A stretch of 64,000 nt of DNA from Granulicella arctica. Lineage in GTDB: Bacteria > Acidobacteriota > Terriglobia > Terriglobales > Acidobacteriaceae. Each line of letters opens with the position of its first letter. Position 1 is the stretch's first letter. The position numbers and the translations under genes are program-made. Below, piece after piece: positions 42,597-50,770 of this stretch. The stretch lies in assembly GCF_013410065.1 (NCBI RefSeq), contig NZ_JACCCW010000001.1, forward strand, positions 744,001-808,000. Reading direction: 5' to 3'. The notes under the pieces were generated by a model. It was not told the origin of the DNA. It searched no databases and was given only the letters and a program-made list of their open reading frames with translations.

Positions 42597-43877
42597 ATGT
42601 CGAGTGGCAACACCATACAAAAAACGCGGCACGTATCGAAGATTGTCACGCTGGCGCTACTCTGCCTCCTCGCTCCAGGCAACGCGATGCCGCAGTCCGC
42701 TTCAGGCCCAGACCATGCGTTCTCCCTCGAATTGGGACAGGAGAGCACCTTCCTTACCACCGCGCAGCGTGCCAGCTTCGGGTTTCAATTTGGCCCACCG
42801 GACGGCACCCTTGGCGTACTAAGGTTTCGCGGCAAAGATACCTTCTTCGCCGCTGCGCGAAGCTCCTCGACCTGCGCGGGCACCCCACTTACTGAAGGCA
42901 CCTACCGCCTCGGTGGCAGCCTGACCGCAGTCTCGGCGCCCTATGAATGCAAGGCACTCATACACCCCGGTGGCGATCCCAACGGATACACCTTCGATCG
43001 CGACTACGCCGGCGGCGGCCCGGTACTGCCCATCTTCGATCTCGCCGGCAAGCTCGCCGTGCTGCACATCTACCACGGCGAGTGGCACGGAGGCACCTGC
43101 GCCAAGATGGGCTTCTGCTTTTACGCTTCGCTCGGCATGGCTATCTCGAAGGACGGCGGCGCCACCTTTACCAAACTTGGCGAGATCCTGCAGCCCACGA
43201 TCTCACGTCCCGACTCCATTGCCTCAGGGAAGAACCTGGACATAGGCGGAGGAACACCCATCCTTGCCGACCAGGACGGCCGCCACATCCCCGACCTTGC
43301 TGCCGTCGACCCCGCCAACGTCTACCTTTACATCTTCTATCCCGACAAAGACCTGACGGCAAGCACAGTCGGCCCCTGCTCCAGAACCGCCTGCGTCGCG
43401 ATCGCCCGCGCGCGTCTTTCCGAAGTCGTCGCTGCCGCGCTCGAGGGCAACTCCGCCCGATTTCCCACGCTCTTTCGCAAGTACTATCACGGAGCGTTCA
43501 CGGAGCCAGCGACCAGCGGCGACCCGGACGCCGCATATCCCTCAGGCCACTACACGCCAATCGTCTCTGATCCCGGAAATTTTCCAACCGTTGTCTACGA
43601 CACCAGCATCCATCAGTACCTCATGGCCTACACCACTGGCAACGATGCAATTGTGATGCGCAGCGGCAAAAACCTGCTCTCATGGTCCGATCCCATCACT
43701 ACCGGATCAATCAGCCAGCCTGGCGAGAGCTTCCTTTACACCACTCTGGTAGGCGAAGGAGCCGATCCCTTCACCAGCAACGGCAAGCCACGGCTCTTCT
43801 ATGTCCGCTCTCCCAAGTGGCCCGACTGGCCTGATGCCGTGGTCGTGAGTCGCCAGGTCCACGTCGGGTATCGCTAA
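42597..43877 (+). CDS. Secreted beta-propeller-like protein, function unknown
   Basis: A 426-residue exported protein. I chose the ATG at 42597, preceded by GGGGG; a frame from 42555 is possible. The signal-like segment is VTLALLCLLAPGNAMPQSAS. Sequence patterns such as HIYHGEWHGG, AISKDGGATFTKLGEIL (Asp-box-like), GHYTPIVSDPGNFPTVVYDT and YLMAYTTGNDAIVMRS suggest a five-bladed propeller like GH43/GH32 or DUF4185 proteins. I cannot point to a catalytic pair. It lies after a GH31 gene and before a PL5-like gene, which fits carbohydrate handling. Confidence 0.65.
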   Translation: MSSGNTIQKTRHVSKIVTLALLCLLAPGNAMPQSASGPDHAFSLELGQESTFLTTAQRASFGFQFGPPDGTLGVLRFRGKDTFFAAARSSSTCAGTPLTEGTYRLGGSLTAVSAPYECKALIHPGGDPNGYTFDRDYAGGGPVLPIFDLAGKLAVLHIYHGEWHGGTCAKMGFCFYASLGMAISKDGGATFTKLGEILQPTISRPDSIASGKNLDIGGGTPILADQDGRHIPDLAAVDPANVYLYIFYPDKDLTASTVGPCSRTACVAIARARLSEVVAAALEGNSARFPTLFRKYYHGAFTEPATSGDPDAAYPSGHYTPIVSDPGNFPTVVYDTSIHQYLMAYTTGNDAIVMRSGKNLLSWSDPITTGSISQPGESFLYTTLVGEGADPFTSNGKPRLFYVRSPKWPDWPDAVVVSRQVHVGYR

Positions 43878-43937
43878 GCCCATATGTCCTTTAGGTCCTT
43901 CCTGAGTGCGTCGGCAGGACGGGAGTACGCTTCATCT

Positions 43938-45014
43938 ATGTTTCTATCGCTGTCCCGCATTCCTGGCTGGGGCTCTTTCCTGCTCCTGCTTCTGTGCGTC
44001 GCTCAACTGCAGGCACATGCCCAGTCGCTGAGGTCACCTTGGGAGCAAGTTCCAATCAATGCCTCTGCGCCAGCGTTTCCATGCCCTCCAGCGATCGCAC
44101 TGCCCCAATCTCTTGTGTTCAACGGCTACTACACCGACGAACACCACTCCATCGTGGATCCTCAAGCCAAGGCCGCATACAGGGCAGCGTCGAAGGCAAA
44201 CGAGCTCTTCATCAAACAAGTCGCGCACGCCGCTGATGCGTATCAGACAAGTCGCTCCAAGGCCGCCGCGCAGTGCGCTGTCACCTTGCTTGACGAAGCT
44301 GCTCACCAGCATGCTTTTACAACTGCCCAGCTCGGCAAAACGGGAGCGAGGGACGGCTTTTACGTTCAGGCCTTCTACCTCGATGGCCTCTCCATGGCCT
44401 ATTTGAAGGTTCTCAAGAGCCCCTTTGTCTCGAACCAACAGCGGACCGACATCCAGTCATGGCTAGTGCAAATGGCGGAATCCGTGCGGGATTTCTACAA
44501 CAGCATGACCCGGCAGAATGCAGGAGACAGTCGAAACAATCTCATCTACTGGGCGGGCCTCGGAGTAGCTGCGACCGGGGTCGCTGCCGATCGCAGCGAC
44601 CTCTTCGACTGGGGAATCGCCCAATATCGGCTTGGCGTTGGGCAGATTGGCACGGACGGCACTCTTCCGTTAGAGATGGATCGCGCTTCGATGGCGCTCC
44701 ACTACCACCTCTTTGCTTCGGCTCCGCTCGTCCTTCTGGCTGAATTGGCCAAGCCAAACGGAATAGATCTCTACGAAGCGAACAACGGCGCCATCCATCG
44801 GCTGGTGAAGGTGACCGTTCGCGAGTTGGGGAATCCCAGCTTCTTCCAGCAGAGGACTGGAGTCGCTCAAGTGATGCCGGAGGAGTTGGACGGAGAGATT
44901 ATTGGTTGGGCGATCCCCTACCAGAGACGGTTTCCCGACCCCGTACTCGCATCACTTCTCGCCAAAACCAAGTCGACATCCTACTGGATGATGGGCGGTA
45001 ATCCTCCGAACTAA
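43938..45014 (+). CDS. Alginate-lyase-family (PL5-like) secreted protein with altered catalytic sites
   Basis: A 358-residue exported protein (signal about 1-28, ending AHAQS), started at ATG 43938. The core DSRNNLIYWAGLGVAATGVA, DLFDWGIAQYRLGVGQIGTD and LEMDRASMALHYHLFASAPL aligns with AlgL-type mannuronate lyases. In those, from memory, the NNHxYW His, an Arg and a Tyr are catalytic. Here the His position is Leu202, while Arg249 and Tyr256 are kept; the usual SKYE Lys is also not evident (NGYY). It may be a lyase with changed chemistry or a binding protein. It lies about 60 bp after the propeller-like gene, so the two are probably cotranscribed. Confidence 0.75.
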   Translation: MFLSLSRIPGWGSFLLLLLCVAQLQAHAQSLRSPWEQVPINASAPAFPCPPAIALPQSLVFNGYYTDEHHSIVDPQAKAAYRAASKANELFIKQVAHAADAYQTSRSKAAAQCAVTLLDEAAHQHAFTTAQLGKTGARDGFYVQAFYLDGLSMAYLKVLKSPFVSNQQRTDIQSWLVQMAESVRDFYNSMTRQNAGDSRNNLIYWAGLGVAATGVAADRSDLFDWGIAQYRLGVGQIGTDGTLPLEMDRASMALHYHLFASAPLVLLAELAKPNGIDLYEANNGAIHRLVKVTVRELGNPSFFQQRTGVAQVMPEELDGEIIGWAIPYQRRFPDPVLASLLAKTKSTSYWMMGGNPPN

Positions 45015-45227
45015 AACGAGAGCGCGAGGAGCGATGACAGACCTCAGCGACAGAATCCCGTTCTCTCCGAAAATCCTGTCAAGCCCCACCCATCACAAAA
45101 CCCGCTCCAGTCCTGCAAATTCGCGTGGCATACTACCCCTGCTCAATTCGCTATAATGGAAATATCGAACATTCCACCATCCAGCTCAACTGGCCCTCGC
45201 AAAGACGAAGGCTGGCTAAGTCCAATG

Positions 45228-45274
45228 GAATCTTATATTTGGCATCTAACTCGTTTAGAATCTTATATTTGGCA
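45228..45274 (+). repeat. Pair of 17-bp direct repeats
   Basis: GAATCTTATATTTGGCA occurs at 45228-45244 and again at 45258-45274, separated by 13 bp (30-bp period). The pair could be a regulator site or the trace of an insertion. Confidence 0.8.
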
Positions 45275-45327
45275 AGATGGAAAATTGCTAAACCATTGTA
45301 AATAAATGATTTAGCCTCACACGTATA

Positions 45328-45339
45328 GGGGGGGGGGGG
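45328..45339 (+). repeat. Homopolymeric G12 tract
   Basis: Twelve consecutive G, followed by TAACCCCTACC. Such tracts slip during replication and also cause assembly errors. Confidence 0.85.
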
Positions 45340-45518
45340 TAACCCCTACCCGCCTGGAGAGCAACAGACCGGACGGCCCGTCGCACACCTCGCGACAGGC
45401 ACAGTCCATGGCTCTACCGCTCGGGCGGTATCTCTTGGTCGGTCAATTCTCTTTGGAATTCGAGCCAGGTAGGCAGTAGGTGCCTGGCCCTGATGTCAAA
45501 CGGCGCCTCTAAGAGCGT

Positions 45519-46115
45519 CTATTTGTCTTCGTCCAACGCGACTGACTGAGCGGCAGGGGCTTCAGGAGCCTTCGCTGCGGCAATCTCATTTGCAATCGCT
45601 TCGGAGCCCTGCTTCTTGGGCAGGACCTCCAGACGAACATTGGCGACACCTGCACGACGGATGCCCAGCATATCTGCGGCACCGCGCGAGAGGTCGATAA
45701 TGCGCTCCTTGAACAACACGCCGCGGTCATTGATGCGGACCACAACGGACTTGCCGCTATTCAGATCGACCACGCGAACGATCGTCCCAAACGGCAGGGT
45801 CCGATGGCAGGCGGTCATCTGGTTCATGTCAAAGGTCTCACCGCTGGCCGTCTTATGGCCGTTCAACACGGCGCCATACCAGGATGCGAGACCTACATTG
45901 GCCCGGCGAAACAGCGACAGCTTCTTCTTGGCCGGTGCGTCGACAACCGGAGCATTCACGACGGCAGGCTGAAAGCTGGCCGGAGTTGCAGTGGGAGTGT
46001 CGAAGGAGGGTTGAGCGTTTCCTTCAAAGGGCTGATGACCGAGACCCGGGATAGACATCATCAACAGGGCCACGACGGAACAGCTTGCGAGGCGAACTTC
46101 GTTTGTAAAGATCAA
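45519..46115 (-). CDS. rlpA: RlpA-like septal/envelope protein, double-psi beta-barrel
   Basis: A 198-residue exported protein. I chose TTG at 46115, since AGGAGACTAT directly precedes it and it gives a clean signal sequence (MIFTNEVRLASCSVVALLMM); a TTG at 46181 would bury the signal. The domain ASWYGAVLNGHKTASGE, MTACHRTLPFGTIVRVVDL and SVVVRINDRG is the RlpA fold, including the Asp of NDRG and the His used by lytic transglycosylases. RlpA enzymes cut peptidoglycan strands lacking stem peptides. The C-terminus is an Ala/Pro tail, with no SPOR domain. It is divergent from the MBOAT operon, sharing a 218-bp promoter region. Confidence 0.85.
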   Translation of the reverse strand: MIFTNEVRLASCSVVALLMMSIPGLGHQPFEGNAQPSFDTPTATPASFQPAVVNAPVVDAPAKKKLSLFRRANVGLASWYGAVLNGHKTASGETFDMNQMTACHRTLPFGTIVRVVDLNSGKSVVVRINDRGVLFKERIIDLSRGAADMLGIRRAGVANVRLEVLPKKQGSEAIANEIAAAKAPEAPAAQSVALDEDK

Positions 46116-46333
46116 ATAGTCTCCTGCGCCGAAATTGCTTTCCGACCCCTTAAGTTTACCCTTCCGGCAAGGGATAACCAAATTAATCGGCGCATCGATC
46201 TACCACAAAATCAAGGATTTACCAAGTCTCCCGAACAGATTTTTAGAGGTGCCTACTCGTGCACTTGCAGGATCATCACAACCCGATACTCTAGTACGCT
46301 GAGGCTTCTGCAACTCCGGATCCCGCCTTTTTC

Positions 46334-47710
46334 ATGCAACTAAGTACATCCGCATTCTTTGTCTTCTTCCTCACCATCTGGTTGCTCTATTGGGCAACAG
46401 CGCGGTTTCGCGCCGCACGACTGCTCGTTCTGGTTGCGGCGAACGGCTTCTTCCTGGCAAAGTTCGGCCTGCTCTACCTCGCGCTGCCCGCAGCCGCTTC
46501 AGTCGACTTCTGCGTTGGAATCGGTCTCAGCCTCGCCCGCTCGAAGACCTCCAAACGACTACTCCTCGCCGTTTCGCTCGCCGTCAACCTCGCGCTGCTG
46601 CTCACGCCGAAGTTCCTCGCGCTGCGACCGGGCAGATCGCTCGGCTGGCTCCTGACGCTCAGCCTCTCCTTCTACTGCTTCCAGTCGCTCACCTACACCA
46701 TCGACCTCTACCGAGGCGACAGCGACGCAAAGGCGACTCGCAACCTGCTCGCCTACCTCTCCTCCGCGCTCTTCTTCCCGGTCCTAGTCGCCGGGCCGAT
46801 TATGCGGCTGCACACCTTCCTGAAGCAGCTCCTCAATCCGCCGACGCTCACCAACGCGCAGGCCGGACGAGCCTTGCTCCTGATCGGCATCGGCCTGGTC
46901 AAGAAGCTCCTGATCGCCGACTTCCTCGGCCAGAACCTCGTCGCCCGCGTCTTCGACACCCCAACGCTCTACAGCGGAGCCGAGGTTCTCACCGGCGTCT
47001 ACGGCTACGCCCTCCAGCTCTTCTTCGACTTCTCCGGCTACACCGACATCGCCGTCGGCGTCGGACTCCTCCTCGGCCTCGACCTGCCCGAGAACTTCCG
47101 CCAACCCTATCTATCTATTAATGTGATGGAGTTCTGGCGCCGCTGGCACATTACCTTCTCCGAGTGGCTGCGCGACTACCTGATGGACTCGCTCCCGCAG
47201 CGTCGCCGCCAATGGCCGCTGCTCTCCTATAGCTACTCGGTCATCGTCACCATGATGCTCGGCGGTCTCTGGCACGGATTGAGCTGGACCTTCCTCATCT
47301 GGGGAGCGCTCCACGGTGTTGCGCTCGCGGTCGTCCGGCTCTGGAAACAGTACCGCAAGGGCGCGAAGCCGGTTCGCGGCGGCAAGATCGCCGCAACGCT
47401 CCTGACCTTCCACTTCGTCTGCTTCACCTGGATCTTCTTCAACTCCTCCTCGGTCGGCAACGCGATCGAGATCCTCCAACGCATCGGCTCGAACACCTGG
47501 TCCGTCGATAACCTCACCCTGCCGATCGTCTCGGTGATGCTGCTTGCGGCAATCGCCCATTGCCTTCCGCTCAAGTGGCTCGACAGCTCAGCCGAGCTGA
47601 TGGGCCGTGCACCGTTCTGGCTCCAGGGAGCCGTGCTTGCCGGCCTCGTCCTGCTGATCCAAACCATCTCCGGACAAGGCTCCGCTCCCTTCGTCTATGG
47701 GAACTTCTAG
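46334..47710 (+). CDS. MBOAT-family membrane O-acyltransferase (AlgI/DltB/PatA-like)
   Basis: A 458-residue protein with about ten membrane helices. Family hallmarks are YCFQSLTYTIDLYRGD (about 116-131), FFDFSGYTDIAVGVGLLLG, INVMEFWRRWHITFSEWLRD and the catalytic-His region MLGGLWHGLSWTFLIWGALH (about 313-332). AlgI, PatA and DltB relatives move an acyl group across the inner membrane to a periplasmic acceptor. Two SGNH genes, a carrier protein and a KASIII-like enzyme follow with overlaps or tiny gaps. This suggests that the acyl donor is a carrier-bound thioester and the acceptor a cell-envelope glycan. First gene of the operon. Confidence 0.92.
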   Translation: MQLSTSAFFVFFLTIWLLYWATARFRAARLLVLVAANGFFLAKFGLLYLALPAAASVDFCVGIGLSLARSKTSKRLLLAVSLAVNLALLLTPKFLALRPGRSLGWLLTLSLSFYCFQSLTYTIDLYRGDSDAKATRNLLAYLSSALFFPVLVAGPIMRLHTFLKQLLNPPTLTNAQAGRALLLIGIGLVKKLLIADFLGQNLVARVFDTPTLYSGAEVLTGVYGYALQLFFDFSGYTDIAVGVGLLLGLDLPENFRQPYLSINVMEFWRRWHITFSEWLRDYLMDSLPQRRRQWPLLSYSYSVIVTMMLGGLWHGLSWTFLIWGALHGVALAVVRLWKQYRKGAKPVRGGKIAATLLTFHFVCFTWIFFNSSSVGNAIEILQRIGSNTWSVDNLTLPIVSVMLLAAIAHCLPLKWLDSSAELMGRAPFWLQGAVLAGLVLLIQTISGQGSAPFVYGNF

Positions 47711-47712
47711 CC

Positions 47713-49119
47713 ATGCAATTCCCGCTCAAGACCGCCCTCGCTCTCTCTACCTGCGTCCTCGCGCTCGCGGCCGTGCATCACTGGAAGCCCGACAAGGGAC
47801 TTTCGCCCTCTATCTATGCTGAGGCCTGGACGGTTCATCTGCACCGGAATCCGCCCGCAGGGGTTCAGCCGCTCCCCGCACAGGTCGCCCCAACCGCGCC
47901 AGCCGATCTGAAGGACCCTGCTGCTCCGCGGGTTCATTACGCGTCCTCAGCCTTCCTCGTCGACGACAGCGGCGCGCTCGACCCGCTCTTCGCCAGGCTA
48001 GCCCAGCTCAAAGATGGCGAACACGTCGCCATCCTGCACTACGGCGACTCGCCGACGACCGCCGACCTGATCACCGGCGATGTTCGCGCCCTGCTCCAGC
48101 AGCGCTTCGGCGATGCCGGTCACGGCTATCTTCTCGTCGCCAAGCCTTGGGCCTGGTACGGCCATCGAGGCGTCGACCTGACCGGACACGGCTGGACCAT
48201 CTCCACCGCAGTCGGCAAGATGCGCGCCGATACCTACGGACTTGGCGGAGCCAGCTTCGTGGGCTCCAGCGGAGCATCCAGCCGCATCTCTCTCAAAGAC
48301 GCCGACCAGTCCGCCATGGAGCTCTCCTTCATGGAGCAGCCCAACGGCGGAACCGTCCGGGTCTCCGCCGACGGCCAGAGCATCGCCACGGTCGACACGG
48401 CCGCCGAGACGCGACAGCCCGCATGGAAGAGGATTCCACTTCCCGCCGGAGCAAAGACTGTTGATATCGCTGCTGAATCCGGTCAGGTCGAACTCTTCGG
48501 CGAGACCTTCGAGCGCTCACAGCGCGGCATCCTCTATAACAGCCTCGGTCTCAACGGAGCCTCGACCACCGTCATGTCGCGCGGCTTCAATCCTGCGATC
48601 TGGAGCGCCGAACTCCAACACGACGCGCCCGCCCTCGTCATCATCAACTATGGCACCAACGAGAGCAGCTTCGGCTCCTTTGTCGATAAGCAGTATGAGG
48701 GCGAGCTTCGCACCGCGATCCAACGCATACGGAACGCGCTGCCAAACGTCTCTATCCTTGTGATGAGCCCCATGGACCGCGGCGAACGCGGCGGCATCGA
48801 CGAGATCCACACCATGGCGACGATTCCGCGCATCGTCGCCATCCAAAAGCGCGTCGCCGCCGACACGCACTGCGCCTTCTTCGATACCTTTGATGCAATG
48901 GGTGGAGATGGAACCATGTCGCGCTGGTACACCAGCAGCCCGCATCTCGTCTCCGCCGATCTGATCCATCCGACACCGCAAGGAGCTTCCATCATCGCGC
49001 AGATCTTCGTGAAGAACCTGATGCAGGAGTACGACAGCTACACGGCGCATCAGCCCGGCATTACACAAGATACGACACAGCAAGCGAAGCCCGAGCAGAA
49101 ACAGGTCTCCCAACCATGA
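47713..49119 (+). CDS. SGNH/GDSL-family periplasmic hydrolase or acyltransferase 1
   Basis: A 469-residue protein starting two bases after the MBOAT stop, with an N-terminal signal or anchor (about 6-20, KTALALSTCVLALAA). Block I is HYGDSPTTAD (about 112-121) with the nucleophile Ser. Block III is IINYGTNESS (about 312-321), and block V is DLIHPTPQG (about 416-424) with the Asp/His pair. A beta-sandwich-like insert lies between blocks I and III. In PatB, AlgJ/X and DltD systems an SGNH partner transfers the acyl group that the MBOAT exports. The stop overlaps the next start (ATGA). Confidence 0.85.
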   Translation: MQFPLKTALALSTCVLALAAVHHWKPDKGLSPSIYAEAWTVHLHRNPPAGVQPLPAQVAPTAPADLKDPAAPRVHYASSAFLVDDSGALDPLFARLAQLKDGEHVAILHYGDSPTTADLITGDVRALLQQRFGDAGHGYLLVAKPWAWYGHRGVDLTGHGWTISTAVGKMRADTYGLGGASFVGSSGASSRISLKDADQSAMELSFMEQPNGGTVRVSADGQSIATVDTAAETRQPAWKRIPLPAGAKTVDIAAESGQVELFGETFERSQRGILYNSLGLNGASTTVMSRGFNPAIWSAELQHDAPALVIINYGTNESSFGSFVDKQYEGELRTAIQRIRNALPNVSILVMSPMDRGERGGIDEIHTMATIPRIVAIQKRVAADTHCAFFDTFDAMGGDGTMSRWYTSSPHLVSADLIHPTPQGASIIAQIFVKNLMQEYDSYTAHQPGITQDTTQQAKPEQKQVSQP

Positions 49120-50558
49120 CCTTCCGCCCTGGCCATCTGTCGAAGCTCCTCTGTCTTCTGCTTGTCTCGCTCCCGATATTCGCCGTAACGACGAAGCACA
49201 CGAAAGCACGTCCCCGCGCTGTAGTAGTCCCACAAAGCCACAAGCGAGGGACAGCTACTCTGACGGTCAAGGGCAAGAAGAAGGCTCGCATTCCCCGGAC
49301 GCTTCGTACGGTGCCGGTCAGCCCGGTTGTGCGCCTGAGCGCCGTTGATCGGGTTCAGGCTGACCTGACGGAGACAGCCAGCTCTCCGTTTCTCTACCCT
49401 GGTGCGCTCCACGACTTCTTCAAGGCGCTTGAGGCGCAGCAAAGCGAGCGCACCGCAGGCGAGGCCTCTTCTGCAACAAGCACCGTCCGCATCCTCCAGT
49501 TCGGCGACTCGCATACTGCTGCTGACATCTTCACCGGCGAGCTGCGCGCGCGCATGCAGCAGCAGTTCGGCGATGGCGGCCTTGGCTTCCAGTTTCCCGG
49601 TCATCCCTTCGCCGGGTATCACCTCGCCGGTTCGCTCCGCTCACAGACAGCCGGATGGTTTACCGAGGGCAATCGCTTCACAGATCTTGGTGACGGCGAT
49701 CTCGGCCTCGGCGGGATCAGTATCTCGACCTCGCAGCCCGGCCAAGCCATAACGCTAGAGACCACCTGCACCACGCTGCAACTTCACTTCCTGCAACAGC
49801 CTGGCGGAGGCCGCCTCCAGTTCTCCGATAATGGTAGCGTCGTCTCCACCGTCGAGACGGATTCGCGTGCCGACAGCAGCAATAGAGCTGGGACATTTTC
49901 CTACTCCTGCGCCTCGGGTCAGCATGACTTCGAGTTCACCACACTCGATCACGCTCCGGTCAAACTTCTCGGCATCATCACTGAGCAGCCGGGCGTTACC
50001 TACGAATGCCTCGGGATCAATGGAGCCATCGCACCGCTGATGCTGCGCTGGAATCAGGCGCTGTTCGACGACTATCTTCGTCAGCGTGACCCCAGCCTCA
50101 TCGTGCTGGCTTATGGCACCAACGAGTCCGGTAGCTCTGCCGAGCATTTGGAGAGCTACCCCGCTGACTTCGGGCGCATTCTCGACAACCTGCACCGTAT
50201 CGCTCCGGCAGCGTCCATCCTTGTACTCGGACCTGCTGACCGCTCCATGGCATCGCATCGCGCATGGCATCCGTTCGCCGGCACCGATCGAATTATCACG
50301 ATGCAGAAAGAGGCTTGCCGCCTCCACGGCTGCACCTTCTGGGATACGCGTCGCCGCATGGGCGGCTTCGGCTCCATGCAGCAGTGGGTCGCTGCCGGAT
50401 GGGCACAGCCTGACCGAACCCACCTGACCGGCACCGGCTACCGAGCGCTGGCCGACGCGCTGGATAACGATCTTGTTCATGCGTATAACCTGTATCAGCA
50501 ACACCCACGCACCACAGTCGAGGAGAGTAGTAATGGAAAAGCGCCCAGGAATCCTTAA
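49116..50558 (+). CDS. SGNH/GDSL-family periplasmic hydrolase or acyltransferase 2
   Basis: A 480-residue paralogue of the preceding protein, coupled to it by ATGA. The N-terminal hydrophobic segment (LLCLLLVSLPIFAVTT) is an export signal or anchor, followed by a basic Lys/Arg-rich stretch (about 22-65). Block I is QFGDSHTAAD (about 127-136), block III AYGTNESGSS (about 329-338), and block V DRTHLTGTGYR (about 436-446). The insert between blocks I and III is of the same beta-rich type. Two SGNH proteins next to one MBOAT recall systems with separate transferase and esterase. The gene end overlaps the start of the carrier-protein gene by 26 bases. Confidence 0.85.
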   Translation: MTFRPGHLSKLLCLLLVSLPIFAVTTKHTKARPRAVVVPQSHKRGTATLTVKGKKKARIPRTLRTVPVSPVVRLSAVDRVQADLTETASSPFLYPGALHDFFKALEAQQSERTAGEASSATSTVRILQFGDSHTAADIFTGELRARMQQQFGDGGLGFQFPGHPFAGYHLAGSLRSQTAGWFTEGNRFTDLGDGDLGLGGISISTSQPGQAITLETTCTTLQLHFLQQPGGGRLQFSDNGSVVSTVETDSRADSSNRAGTFSYSCASGQHDFEFTTLDHAPVKLLGIITEQPGVTYECLGINGAIAPLMLRWNQALFDDYLRQRDPSLIVLAYGTNESGSSAEHLESYPADFGRILDNLHRIAPAASILVLGPADRSMASHRAWHPFAGTDRIITMQKEACRLHGCTFWDTRRRMGGFGSMQQWVAAGWAQPDRTHLTGTGYRALADALDNDLVHAYNLYQQHPRTTVEESSNGKAPRNP

Positions 50559-50769
50559 GGTTCTACATGCAGTCGCGGAGAAAGATCTCACCCCGAAGGA
50601 CGACGAGTCTCTCTTTACATCGGGAATGCTCGACTCGTTCGCTCTGACCGATTTCGTCGTCGGTCTTGAGAAGGAATTTTCGGTGAAGATTCCCGATGCC
50701 GACATGACCGCACGCAAGTTCGACACGATTGAGAAGGTCGAGGCGTACCTCGCGGACAAGGGCGTCTAA
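50533..50769 (+). CDS. Acyl carrier protein, DltC-like
   Basis: A 78-residue carrier protein with AGGAG before the ATG. The phosphopantetheine site is the Ser of GMLDSFALTD (residue about 35). The pattern LFTSGMLDSF, VVGLEKEFSVKIPDADMTAR and FDTIEKVEAYL follows DltC-type D-alanyl carrier proteins and stand-alone ACPs more than fatty-acid AcpP (DSLDxVE). It needs a phosphopantetheinyl transferase encoded elsewhere. Its place between the SGNH pair and the KASIII-like gene suggests it carries the acyl group used by the MBOAT. One base separates it from the next gene. Confidence 0.87.
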   Translation: MEKRPGILKVLHAVAEKDLTPKDDESLFTSGMLDSFALTDFVVGLEKEFSVKIPDADMTARKFDTIEKVEAYLADKGV

Positions 50770-50770
50770 C

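Larger units (their letters stand above)
45015..45518. other. 504-bp intergenic region with repeats and a G12 tract
   Basis: A gap between the 3' ends of the PL5-like and RlpA-like genes. It holds two 17-bp direct repeats (45228-45244 and 45258-45274), a run of twelve G at 45328-45339, and a CCAGG/CCTGG dyad near 45465-45488 that could terminate RlpA transcription. The stretch 45140-45320 is AT-rich, unlike the flanks. No coding region is evident. Confidence 0.5.

Noticed and set aside
45345..45518. A structured RNA or riboswitch in the GC-rich part of the gap downstream of the RlpA-like gene
   Set aside because: It lies downstream, not upstream, of both flanking genes. Only a short CCAGG/CCTGG dyad is visible and no known riboswitch core.
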